Both the position numbers and the translations under genes were made by a program. Positions 33,769-47,879 of a stretch of DNA of 64,000 nt are shown one piece after another (within the stretch, counting starts at the first letter, position 1; every line of letters begins with the position of its first letter). The notes under the pieces were generated by a model. That model searched no databases and had not been told where the DNA came from. It worked only from the letters and a program-made list of their open reading frames with translations. This DNA comes from Paramecium sonneborni (taxonomy: Eukaryota; Ciliophora; Oligohymenophorea; Peniculida; Parameciidae): positions 1-64,000 of the forward strand of contig CAJJDN010000185.1 in assembly GCA_905182985.1 (NCBI GenBank), given 5' to 3'.

Positions 33769-34521
33769 TCATTTTTTAACTTTCTTTTTCTTTTTTTTGC
33801 TTTCTGATTCACTTTCCTCTTCTTCACTGTATTCCTCATCCTCTTCATCCTCAGATATTGAGAAACTGTCATCATCTTCATCTATCTATATTATTTTATT
33901 TCATTATACTTCTTCTTCCTCTTCCTCTTCATCTTCTTCATCTTCTTCATAAACTTTAATCTTTTCTTTCACAACCTTACCTTTCTTATCTTTTCCATCC
34001 AATGCCTTTAATTTAGGCAAAAAATCCCATACTTTTTATGTCAAATTTTAATCCTCGCAAACTGGATTTTTATCTAGAAATAGATGTGTTAATTGTTCTA
34101 GTTATTTTAATTACTCAATTCCCTACACAATAATGAATCTATCTTACATTTAAATCTTTGATCAAGTTCTTCTTCAAATTTAAATATGTTAAACTTGGAA
34201 ATTTCTAAACTATCAATTTTATGCATTCATCATCTAAAGCATTTTCTTCTAAATTCAATGAATTTATATTTTTATATTCACATAGATTATTCAGAGATTG
34301 AAGTTTACATCTTTAAAATCCCAATTATTCTAACCATATTATATAGCTATACATAAATTTGAAAATTTTGTTAAATACTCATCGATCTCTTTGCTAAACT
34401 CTTGAATTTACATATCTTAGAAATGTAATGAATTTAATTTTGAATCATTCTATCTTGATTAAGAACGTCTTTATTTCTGAATTTGCTCTAAGATTTTATT
34501 CTTCTATGAGCTTCCCTTCAT
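33769..34521 (-). CDS. ANP32-like acidic leucine-rich-repeat protein
   Basis: About 225 residues in four exons (introns of 23-25 nt). The N-terminal half contains leucine-rich repeats (CKLQSLNNLCEYKNINSLNL; KFPSLTYLNLKKNLIKDL; EQLTHLFLDKNPVC) with the capping LPKLKALDGKD motif typical of the ANP32 family. The C-terminal half is an acidic tail of Glu/Asp runs (EEDEEDEEEEEEEEV; SISEDEEDEEYSEEEESESE) ending in a Lys-rich nuclear signal. ANP32 proteins are nuclear histone chaperones and phosphatase regulators. The acidic tract gives long Ser-rich shadow frames on the other strand. Confidence 0.85.
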
Positions 34522-35027
34522 TTTGTAATTAAGATGATATTGTAATAACTGATAATATAAAATAATAATAAAATGCAAATTATATTCTCACTTGATCTGC
34601 CATCAATTAGTTATTTTCTGTACTATAATATCTAAATTTTTCTTTTTTTTAAACTTCAATCAGGTTTTTTAAATAAATACTAATAAATCTTTCTCTTCTA
34701 ATAGTTTAAATCTTTGAATTTATTGATATATAATTCGAGATGTCGAAGAGAAGATTTAGACTAGCAAAAACTTTCAAAATTAGACTATATACATTATTAT
34801 TTAAGGAATTGATATTACACATACTTGTTTTTTCTATCCCCTCAATAATTTATATTTTAAGAAGTCATGCAATTTTTAAAATAAATTGAAAATTTATATT
34901 TTTGAACAATAAAGGAAAGTATTTACTTAAGGAAAATTGAAATTTTCAATTAAAACAATTTTCATAACAATGAGCGGATATTTATTTAATTATAATAATA
35001 TAAATTTTAAATTATTTCTCTCATTAA
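34522..35027. other. Intergenic, divergent promoter region
   Basis: About 500 bp between the start codons of the ANP32-like gene (minus) and the PTPA gene (plus). T-rich on one side; no coding signal that I can support. Confidence 0.65.
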
Positions 35028-36048
35028 ATGAACAATTAATATGATTGGTCCAAGCATTAATTCCAATAAGTGGAAAAAAAAATTATAACAGAATAGGATG
35101 TTGAAAAATTCAAGAAAACAAAAATAATTGAATAATTATTAGCATTCTTATAATAACTAATTCAATCAATCTAAAATAAGAAGATTTCATAAACTCAACC
35201 TAATTAGAAATTTTAATTAATTTGTATAAAAAGATATTATGATTAGAATAATTATTTTAATAGTTAGAGGAGTTACTTTTGAAAGTACCACCTATTTAAT
35301 AATCAATGAGATATGGTAACAAAGCCTTTAGAGATTGGTTAGACTAAATTGGTGCTATAGTTGATGATTATTTAAAAAAGCAACTTCCAGATAATTTATA
35401 AAATGCTGCTTTAGAACTTCGATCATATTTATTGGATTCATTCGGAAATAAACAGAGAATAGATTATGGAACAGGACATGAATTTTAATTTTTCCTCTTC
35501 CTATTTTCTTTATTTAGATTAGGAATATACAGTGATTAGGATTTTGAAGGAATAGTGAGATTAGCATTTTATAAGTATTTAAAAAATAAAGTTATTTTTA
35601 GATATATTGATTTTGCCAGAAAAGTACAAATGACTTACATGTTAGAGCCAGCCGGTTCTCATGGAGTTTGGGGATTGGATGATTATTAATTTTTGCCTTT
35701 TGTATTTGGAGCAGCAGAACTGGTATGAGAGTCAATCTATATAGATATAAAATGAATAAGGATTACTTCCTGATTGCATTATTAAGGAAAATGTTATAAA
35801 GAATTATAAAAATGAATATATGTTTTTATAGTGCATAGATTTTATTAATAATGTAAGATATCAATTTAATTATAAAGGTTAAAAAAGGACCATTCCATGA
35901 ACATAGTCCCATTTTACACAGTCTTACTAATTTGACTTGTTGGTCGAAGGTTTGTTCTGGATTAATTAAAATGTTTTAAGGAGAAGTGTTATTCAAACAT
36001 CCAGTTATAAAGCATACGTATTTCGGAACAATTGTTGAATTTAAATGA
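35028..36048 (+). CDS. PP2A phosphatase activator PTPA
   Basis: Peptidyl-prolyl isomerase-like activator that helps load metal into the PP2A catalytic subunit. Seen blocks: [78 protein letters not shown] and [19 protein letters not shown], all hallmark regions around the PTPA active cleft. Three introns of 22-25 nt (near 35221, 35724 and 35853) restore the frame between conserved blocks. Length of about 310 residues is normal. It lies among other phosphorylation genes (kinase, PP2C), though these are separate transcription units. Confidence 0.93.
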
Positions 36049-36217
36049 AAAAATGTGTATCTAAAAAGAAATATCATTATTAATATGAAATAGTATAACA
36101 ATAAAATAAATTGTGTTTTTTTTTAAAATCTAAATAGATATCATCATTGTTTTGATAAAACTGGTTTACTTAATAAATTAATATTTTGTTGTTGCACCTT
36201 TAATATTAATTTATTAA

Positions 36218-38804
<2,587 letters not shown>

Positions 38805-38856
38805 TATAAGATGAAAAATATGAAGTTTTCTGACTTTAACTTAAAATATAAAAAAT

Positions 38857-40187
38857 TCAAGCCTAATTTTTCAATTAAACAACAATGCAAGTTATATCAT
38901 CCCTTGCTAAGCTATGTTTTTTCCAAGCATTGATAGCTTCAGCCATAAGTTTGTCAGCAGCTAAATCAATATTATCTTTTTCAATATATGGAACCACAAC
39001 ATTCATGACCTTATTTATTTTTAGTTTATACATCTTCATTGGTTAAATATTCCCAAACACCATCTGATGCAACAATTATAAATTAATCATATGGTGTAAT
39101 AGTATATTCGAGAATTTCAGGAATACTAATAACACCTGCTTATGCTCCTAATTTATCACCCATACTTCTTGTCATAGCTAATCCAGGAGCATCTATATAT
39201 TATAACCATACTCTTTCTGGTCCTAAAGAATTTCCATAAAAATCTAATAAGTATTTATTTATTTATTTTAACCTCTTTAACTATCAATTCTACCTCCTGC
39301 TTCAATGATTCTTTATTTCTCTTTCTCATCAGATGGTTTATGATCTCTTGTTAATTAAATAGTTTTCCATCCATCTTAATTTCTACATATTATGGCTCTA
39401 CTATCACCAACATTTGCTGTCCACAATTACTCTTTTCTAATTAACACTGAAACTATTGTTGATCCAGATAATGTTGTATCAAATTCACTTTCAATTATTT
39501 CCTTATTAGTTTTCTCAAAAGCAAATAATAAAGATTTTTCAATATCTCTTCCTTATTATTGAAATTATTATTCCAAATATTTCGGTAATTATTATTTAAT
39601 TAAATTTGATACTAAATGACCATTTGTTCCATGTCCATCACATACAGCTATTAAAGAACAATTGTAACTTTCTAAATGATAATAACAATTTACTATTCTA
39701 GATTATTTGGAAATAAAATTGCAGCATCCTAATTAGTCTTTAATGTTTTATTAGGAAGACAACCTGCTTTAGTCTTTGAAGCATATAACCCACCTTACCA
39801 AGTTTTTGCCATCAATCTTCGTTTATTTAAAACTTATCTTTCTGGACTCATTTATTATCTCTTTTCTGGTGTTACAGATGAATAATGAGGTATAGGTGTC
39901 TCTTCATCTAATTATTTTGGACTCCTCATTTAAGGACCATTAGAACTATGTTTTTATTTCGGAACTTCACTCTTTGCATCTAATTTAGGTAATCTACTCG
40001 GTATTCTTAAACCATTTCCATAATTTGCTATATTTGTTTACTTCTATTCTAATTATAATCATATAATTCAATTACAAGGTTCAAAATTTTAGATTTCTTA
40101 TTTCTTTATTCCTGGTAAAGAAGGTAATGAAACCTTTCCATTTTACTTTTACTCTTACTCTTCATTCTTATATCTTTTTTAACCCAT
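38857..40187 (-). CDS. PP2C-type protein phosphatase
   Basis: About 410 residues in four or five exons. The N-terminal 120 residues are basic and Pro/Ser-rich (IPSRLPKLDAKSEVPKQK; SVTPEKRQQMSPERQVLNKR), beginning MGQKRYKNE, where Gly2 could be myristoylated. The PP2C core has ICDGHG-type metal motif (AVCDGHGTNGHLVSNL), SGSTIVSVLIRKEQLWTANV, GDSRAIICRN, RSMGDKLGAQAGVISIPE, IVASDGVWEYLTNEDV and DDITCIVVQL, so all metal-binding Asp are kept. Introns of about 22-30 nt. It dephosphorylates Ser/Thr with Mg/Mn. Compare the catalytically altered PP2C at 45382. Confidence 0.88.
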
Positions 40188-40427
40188 CTATTTTTATATC
40201 CTGCTTTGATCTATTTAATCAGATTAAGGATGTCGTGGAGGTTTTAAGGAACTGTATTCTAAAATTTAAATGCAAACAGAATTTATAATATGGAATGTAT
40301 TGTGAATTTAAGAGTATTTGTGATGATACCTATTGATGAAGTTAATTTTGGCTTTTAATCAGATGATAATTGTTAGCTTTATGCTAACATTTTATTAATT
40401 ATATTGATTAAATAATATAATACACTT

Positions 40428-43400
40428 TCATTTATGTGCCTTTACTCCTTTTAGTGCACCTGATTTCTTTTAAAATACTTCTTCAAATGCTTTATTAGCT
40501 TAATTCTTAAATCTTTTATTGAGAGCCTATAATTAATTATATAAATTAAGTTTACTTTTGGATTTAATTGTATAAATGCAAATGGTTCAGGTCTGCCTTT
40601 CACTGTTACATCACCACCAGCCTTTTATTTTGATTTAAATGTTGAACCACTTTCCTTTATTATATGAACAACATCCTTTGTTTTTCTATCATTTCTTGTT
40701 ATTTTCTTTTAACCATGTTCTTCATTATCACTATTTACTTCTTCTCTTCTACGCTTTTATCCCAATACTTCTTTTTATTCATTTACTATCACCTTTCCAT
40801 CCTTATATTCTACCAAAGGTTAAATTGTTGATTGTTTTTACTATTCTTTTTCTTATACTTTCTTTTTTTATTTTATTGCATCCTCAAAATGAAATTACTC
40901 CTTCTTAAAATCATATTTTAATAATAAATTATTTTCAACTTCTACTTCAGTTTCCATACCACCTTATTATTATTTTTAATCTTATTATTCATCAGACTCT
41001 TCATCACTTTCAAAATCAGAATCTTTTTATTTTTTATTTTTTTTTTCCTACCATTTTTATTTATTTAATTCTCTTTCCTAATCTCTTTTATTTTTCTTTT
41101 TTTTTTATTATTTTTCTATTTTTATTGCATTTTTAAATAATTTTATATGTTCTTATGGAATTAAACTTTCAGCTGTCACAGTATATGCTTTGCTCAATTT
41201 CATTAACAATCTTTTTAATATTATTATATTTTTATCTCTTGATACTTCATCTATATTAAGTAATTAACTAAAAAGGTATTAATTTAATATATGTCTGTGT
41301 TTAATTAAAACTTTCACATATAAAATAATAGATTTAAAGATTTCATTATTTTATTCTTTTAACAAGAGTAAAATTAATTTTGTCATTTCTTCAATAAATT
41401 CAGTTTTTAAATTTGTGTAAAATTTATCAACTAATAATGAAATTGTAGCAACAGCATCAGCTTTCATTACATTAGATTAAGCTGCCAATCCTGCAAATAC
41501 CATAGAAATAAATTAATCTAATAAATCTAATCCTAATAATCTTTATCCAATATTTTCTATTAATTTTTCAGCTAAAAGACGAGTCTTAATATTATTATCT
41601 CTAATTGCAACTACCATCTCAGGTAAGAACTATTATATAAATGTTTAATAGTTCTCTAATTTAGAAACTACAAATTATTCTAATTGTAGGATTACCTAAA
41701 ATCTTTTTTACCTAGAACTAGATTCACATTCTGCTTCTAAGACTAAATTATATGCTTCAGCTAAAAATGTATGATGAACTTTTGGAATTATTGCTGCTAA
41801 GAATTTATAAATCTTCTTCTAAATTATTGGAATATTGATCATTTCTTTTGTAAAATTAATACAATAATCCCAAAGATCTGAAGTCATCTATTATGCACTA
41901 ACAACTTACAATACGATATCCATATTATTTAAAGCTCTATCATCTAATTTATCTTTGGAAGACAATAACTTTTCTATATTTTTCTTAAAAGCTTCTTATA
42001 TATATTGTTTTGGAGCTGCAAAACTCATTACTTTAATAGCATTTAATGTATGTGTGCAATTATTCTATTCAACTAATTTTGCTAAAGTAGAAATGTATTA
42101 TTTTGAGTAATTTTATAATTATGGAAATGTGATTAATTATGAAAATAGTTTGGCTATCATTAATAATAATTTTTCAAAAAATACATGATCTTTTTTCAAA
42201 TAATTTAAAGTCAACTCAATAAATTAATTTAATTTTGGGTGATGTTAAGCATCAATCTTGGCTTTAGAATTTGAGGCTATTTCTAATACATGGAAAAGAA
42301 TATTTTGAATTATTTTTTATTCATGAGATGGATTAGCATTTGATACTAAAGATAATAAGTTTGTTAATGGGAATAAAAAATCTAAAAATTCTTCCAAATT
42401 TGGATTTGCATATTTACTCAATATATATAAGATCCAACAATTAGATTTCTCATCAAAATCTTTATCTAAAGGATTAATTCCTTCTGTTCTTAAAGGAAAT
42501 GTACTTAATAATAGGGACATACTTACACCATTACATAATTACCCAAAAGTCTTTTCAAAATATACATGTGGCCATCTAGACTTATTATGAACAAATTCTT
42601 TAACTAATTCTTTACAATGATCAAATGTTCTATCATCAATTGTTGCAAAGAACTTAGCAAATACATCAAGAATATTAGCATGATCAAATCTATTACTAAA
42701 TAAATAAGTTAATGTGGCTATATATTTTTATTACAAAGTTCCAGCACTTTCTAATTCTAAATTCATTATATCTTCAGCCAAATCTTATTTTAGCGAAAGA
42801 GTTGATTTACCAATTTTTTCAATTAAAGTCATCATTTCTAATCTACAATGTTGCATTAATTTTTAATTGTTTTGTAAGAGTAATTCTGCCATATTAGATA
42901 AAGTAGATGGTAAATAAGATGCTGCCAAAGATAAAGAACTTTAACTTAATGTAAGTAAACACTGTCTAATACACTATATATATGCATGTTATGCATTAAC
43001 TTCTTCTGGCTGTAATAGATTTAGCTATTATATAAGTTTTTCAGCTTAATCTGCTCCAACATTTTATTAAAGAACTTACTAAATTATTATATGATAAATA
43101 TACCTCTAAAGAAAGAAATATAAATGGATAATATTTGCTATCCATATTTTAAATCTCTTCAATTATTACATATAATGCATCAACTAAAATAGAATAAGGA
43201 ATGAGATTGTTTAATGATGCTAAGAGTGTCAGAGAGTGTTATGCACATTCATTATTTTCTTGCAAATTTACTTTCAAATGAGTTCTAAGTTTTTCATTTA
43301 TCTCAGGAACCTACTGAATATCTAATGCTTTCTATTGATAAAAGGTTTGCAATGTTTTGACAGCTTATTTTCTAAGTTTTTTTTTATCGCTTATAGTTTG

Positions 43401-43842
43401 TTGTAATAAAAGACTGAACAATTGTTGCATTTTTGGTGAGTTTAAATCCTTGATTAAAAAATATACAATACTTCTTTGGCAGATAGAATTAAAATTTAAC
43501 CAAATACACCCAAACTAAGATTATCTAATTATACTTTGCTGACTTCTTCTAATAATGCAGGAATTAACTTTCGAACTACGACAATAGGAACAGAAGGCAA
43601 TATCTAAATTAAATATTTTTATGAATTACTTTATAAATAAGTAAAATGATGGCATCTTAACCTTCTTTAGTAGATTTTAATAAATTAATCAATTAAGCAA
43701 TATATGCGGTAGGATTAGTTCTTTATTCAAGGTTAAGATTGTTTTCAATTGACTATAATAGTATTAATGCTTTATCATTTTAAGGTTAGCTTTTTTATCT
43801 TAATTTTGAGTAGAGTTAATCCTTGAATGTCTCGACTTACAT
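40428..43842 (-). CDS. RRP12: Ribosome biogenesis factor RRP12-like (NUC173/HEAT repeats)
   Basis: About 1,100 residues of HEAT-type helices. The N-terminus (PTAYIAQLINLLKSTKEGQD; PSVPIVVVRKLIPALLEEVS) matches the RRP12 start, and the central region has the NUC173-type stretch LLLSTFPLRTEGINPLDKDF with PNLEEFLDFLFPLTNLLSL. The C-terminus is Lys/Glu-rich (HIKLFKNAIKIEKQQKKKK) and ends with PFAFIQLNPKALNKRFKNQA, the typical RRP12 tail. Introns of 26, 23 and about 29 nt among others. RRP12 helps export both ribosomal subunits and shapes pre-40S particles in the nucleolus. Several shadow frames on both strands lie over this gene. Start 43842 is the first ATG of the N-terminal exon. Confidence 0.88.
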
Positions 43843-43899
43843 AAATTAAAAAATTAATTTTATAAATAATACACAAAATAAATTCGTTAAATGAATGAC

Positions 43900-45370
43900 C
43901 AACATCTAATCCTTTAATAAAGGGTTTTATTATGATTATTCTTCAAATTTTAACTTATCTATAAATATATAAATCCAAAAAATGAATATTTTGTTCATCC
44001 CATTATTTATATCTATCCTTTTTATAATGGACCATCATTTGTCTTATTTTAAATTTTATCCTAATTGACATTTTTAAAAAGAGTGTTTTTTAAATTTTCT
44101 AAACTTTTTATATTTTCAAATAATTTGTTTTTATTTTAATGATAATAAGGTCGTATACCTACAATCATTTCATAAAATAGAACTCCCAAAAGAGTTACCA
44201 ATCAAAAATCCTTGAATGCCCATTTTTTCATGAATACTTCAGGTAATAAATAAATTGAATTAAATCACCTATTGGCCGAAAATCTAATAATTTGAATAAT
44301 TTTATGAATTCAAAAAAGCCGCAGCACAATCTTACAAAATAAGGATAAACTTAAGAAATTTTTTTCAGTTTGAATTAAATTCTTAGAAAATACTCTTCTT
44401 TACAGGGTGTTTTAGTAGCAAATCCTTGACCATCAGATTTTCTAGATGCATATTATACTTATCTTTAAACTTTCTTTTCCTAGCAATTAAAGAAACATAT
44501 AACTATCAGGAGAATATGCATGATAATAAGTAAAGTAAGAAATACATTAACATTAATTTCTTAAAATGGATTAATTATTACTAATTTAATTGGTATCTAT
44601 TAATTCCTATAAATTTCTCAATACAATCAGATCTATTTGACAACATTAATTCTAATTTATGATTTCTATGAGTACCCTTCCAATAAAAGTATAATTTTTT
44701 CAAGTATTTTCCTAATTTCATTTGGCATTTTTAATAAAATGTTGTCTTTTATTTATAGAATTATTCAATAAAATTAAAGACCTTAAATTTTATATGTAAA
44801 TACCATCTACAACACTAGCAAATAGGTATTCTACAATTTTAACTTAATTTTCTTTCAGAATAATATGTAAAGGTGTATTATTATCAGAATCTTAACTATT
44901 CATATTTACTTAATACTAAATAAATTACTATTTCTAGTTATTCATTTATACGAACCAAATTTAAGCCAACTAAGTATATAAATTATGGTTTGTCTTGATT
45001 CTAATAATAGCTTTACAATCTTTGTTCTTGTATTATTTTTAGCGTCTCCAATCACACCGTTTCAACTATCTAGGTTTTTTATTGAACTTATTATTTAGTT
45101 ACTTTTAATCCTTTTAAAGAACACTAACTATATCTAATTCTCCTTATCCATAGCATCATAAACTTTTTCATTTATTTCGTCATTTTTATTCCAAGAATTC
45201 TATTAGCCATTTTTTTAGTATTTATATTTATATATTAAAAAAATTGTAAATTTAATTCTCTAAATTTATTAATATTTTTAGTATTACTTATCTCTAAATG
45301 TTTTAAAAATTAACCAGAATGAATTTTGTCATCATTTAAATTATGATAATTTAAAATTTTTAAATAAGAT
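43900..45370 (-). pseudogene. Decayed ankyrin-repeat/protein kinase gene
   Basis: Broken remnants on the minus strand, in several frames. Near 45150 the frames EKVYDAMDK and GELDIVSVL, one shift apart, recall the first ankyrin helix. Near 44890 there is DNNTPLHIILKENQVKIVEY, a clear ankyrin repeat. Near 44240-44140 the kinase C-lobe appears as LPEVFMKKWAFKDF, then TGA, then LVTLLGVLFYEMIVG followed by IRPYYH; the TGA sits where kinases have the second Trp of DWWSLG. Catalytic loop and DFG are not readable. Frameshifts plus a stop at a conserved Trp argue for a pseudogene. The PP2C start-to-stop frame next door is intact, so this is not general sequence error. Confidence 0.55.
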
Positions 45371-45381
45371 TAATAATATAA

Positions 45382-46448
45382 TCAAGATAAATAAATTAAT
45401 ATGAACGAGATGTCTTCAATTTTAACTACTTCATTATTATTGTAATAGTTTTCCCATTTTCTTTTACAATAGTTCAATATTGAATTTGCTAAATCCTCAA
45501 TTTGTTTTTATTAGGTAATGAATCTAATTTATTCCAATTAAACTATTATTTCTTAATAACTCATAGCATCCCATAAACCACAAGTTCCTATGATCAGAAA
45601 TCCTTCTTATTTTAATTAAAATGTTTGAAATTCTGATTCTGCTGTTATTCCTATTTTTTTTCCTATAGAATCTCCCAAAGATCTTGTGGTATAAAGTTAT
45701 GGAATATTTTGATCTTGTAAAAAAACATAATAAGGTCCTTATCTTTTATTAGTATATTCATTTTTTAATTATCTTATTTATCCTCCACTTTTAAGTACTC
45801 TAAAGCATTCTTAATTATGAGAAAGCTTGTGTTCTTAAGATAAATCTTTATGTTGCCATTAAAATTAAGATTTAGAAAAGAAAACTGCTTTGGAATTACC
45901 AATGTTTTAACAAATAATTTTATCTCCATTAATAAAAATTGCAATTAGAGTTGTTCCACTGACCATTAAATTAAACTCGTCATTGAACTACATTTATTTT
46001 TCAATATCTAAAGTACATTAATTCATCAATTTAATATTTTGTGATTAATGATCTCCAAAAAATAGAGAAATTCTTAATTTTCTTTTGTATTGATGTGCAA
46101 CATAATTAGAAATGAGATGTCCATCAGGACCATGTCCATCACAAATACCAAATAAATACTGATCTTCATTATCATTATAATTAGTAGAATAAAATATACA
46201 GTCTTAATTATTATCTATATTGTCATCTATTCCTTAGAGTGTTCTATATAAGAATATATACATAATTACCTTATTGTAAAGAATTTAACACAATCATTTA
46301 TGTAATCAGGTTCAGTTTTTAAGGGATGAAACTTTGTATTTGTATATCGGAACTTAGAAACTTATGGTAACTTTTATTTCTATTAAGCTGTTCTTAAAGA
46401 CTTGAAAGATCTTATCTATTTATTAGTTTTTCTAGCAAGAAGGCTCAT
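45382..46448 (-). CDS. PP2C-like protein with altered catalytic residues (probable pseudophosphatase)
   Basis: About 345 residues with one intron of 26 nt (near 46280). The fold is clear: GICDGHGPDGHLISNYVAHQ, LMVSGTTLIAIFINGDKIIC, TTRSLGDSIGKKIGI and EDISFILIYL. But the block that normally reads ASDGVWD is GTCGLWDAMS, so the metal-binding Asp is Cys, and GDSR is GNSK. Loss of that Asp normally abolishes or weakens metal-dependent catalysis, so a regulatory or scaffold role is likely. The first metal motif DGHG and the final Asp are kept. The decayed ankyrin/kinase sequence lies directly downstream on the same strand; one ancestral fusion is possible but not shown. Confidence 0.82.
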
Positions 46449-46534
46449 AATATTAAATTAATTAGTTTTGAGTATTATTAATAAAATCCACCCCCTGATG
46501 TTCATTTCGTGTTTTTATTTAAATCATTTATAAA

Positions 46535-47835
46535 ATGTCAGAGGATATTAAGTCAAGAGCAATAAATTATTTGAATTGCACACTTGGAGATATGCATGAA
46601 GGAGAGCAATTAAATTTTGTTTGTCTAGATTCAACTTGCAAAGAAATGGGTCTTATTTGTCCTGTTTGTAGATCATAAAAACATGCAAAACATAAAGTGA
46701 TTCCATTAAAGATATTCCTTGCAGATATTTCTAATAATGTTAATAGTAAACAAAATCAAAATTCAATTGACTCATTACTTACATAAATTGATCAAGTGCG
46801 TTCCAAATTATTATCAAGTCTTAAAGACACTGTCTAAAAAATGGTTTTGTATATTATTTTATACTACTATAAGATAAATTAAATTATTGGAAGATTAAAT
46901 AAATTTAAGTCATAAGAATACAAGACAAAGATTATTAGAACAAAATTAAACTTAGATGAATTTTCCATAAATATTTTAGTAAATAATAAATAGTCAATAC
47001 AAGAATGTTGATTAATTAAAATAAGATGTTAGAAAGATCATAGATAATGTTAGTTAGTAATAACCTGGAAAGATTGAAATAGACTTCAAACCATAGAGAT
47101 TATTTGATTAATATTAAAAAGCTGTAATCTTATTCATACTAAATATTGTAGTCTTAAGAAGCAATAGCTTAATTCAATCATCTACTTACATAATTCAAAT
47201 CATCAACTTCCAAAATTTCTAAGCCTATTGAAAAATTCGCTTTGCCAATATTAGCATAAAATTCAAACAATTTTACTTTCAGCACTGTTCTTAAATCTCC
47301 ATCAATCAATATTACAGAATAAAAGAATGCTCACTAGACTGCCAATCAAAATAGTGATAATAGATTCATATTAATGGAACCATAAATTTTAGAATCTTGT
47401 AAAATAGCTATCAAGGTTTCACATTTAGCTAATTTTATTGGAATAGGAATAGCATTCAAAAATGTACTTTTAGGGAAAAAGTAATAATTATATAATAATT
47501 ATTTAGTATGAAATTTGATCATTAGAATTTGGGACATGGTTCATATATGATATCTTCAAATGCACATACATGGTCTCATTCTAAAAAAGAAGAAAACATG
47601 GTTTAAAAATCATTCACTTTTACAACTGGTGATATTATTATTGTAGAAATCAATTTAGAAAATAGAGTACAATATATAGTAATTTTAGACACTTAAATTT
47701 ACATGTAAAAATAAGCCAAACGATACTCAAGCTATAACATTAGGATTCGATAATCCAGATAATGAAGATATCCATTTCTGTATCAATATGTGTTCTTCTG
47801 GGGAAAAAGTTGAAATCTTAGATGATTTGGAATGA
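46535..47835 (+). CDS. B-box zinc-finger protein with coiled coil and SPRY-like domain
   Basis: About 395 residues. The N-terminus holds a B-box type zinc finger: CTLGDMHEGEQLNFVCLDST, then CKEMGLICPVC and KHAKHKVIPL, with ordered Cys and His ligands. A coiled coil follows (KLLEDQINLSHKNTRQRLLE; NSQYKNVDQLKQDVRKIIDN). The C-terminal domain is beta-rich and SPRY/B30.2-like (HGSYMISSNAHTWSHSKKEE; SFTFTTGDIIIVEINLENR). At least four introns of 22-30 nt are inferred. The TRIM-like order is common in Paramecium gene families; without a RING finger, ligase activity is not implied. Gln in the coil are mostly TAA/TAG codons. Confidence 0.78.
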
Positions 47836-47879
47836 TTGTAATCTAAAAACAATTTAAATATATATTATATTTATTCAAT

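Noticed and set aside
33764..33952. Plus-strand Ser-rich frame
   Set aside because: Antisense of the Glu/Asp tail of the ANP32-like gene.
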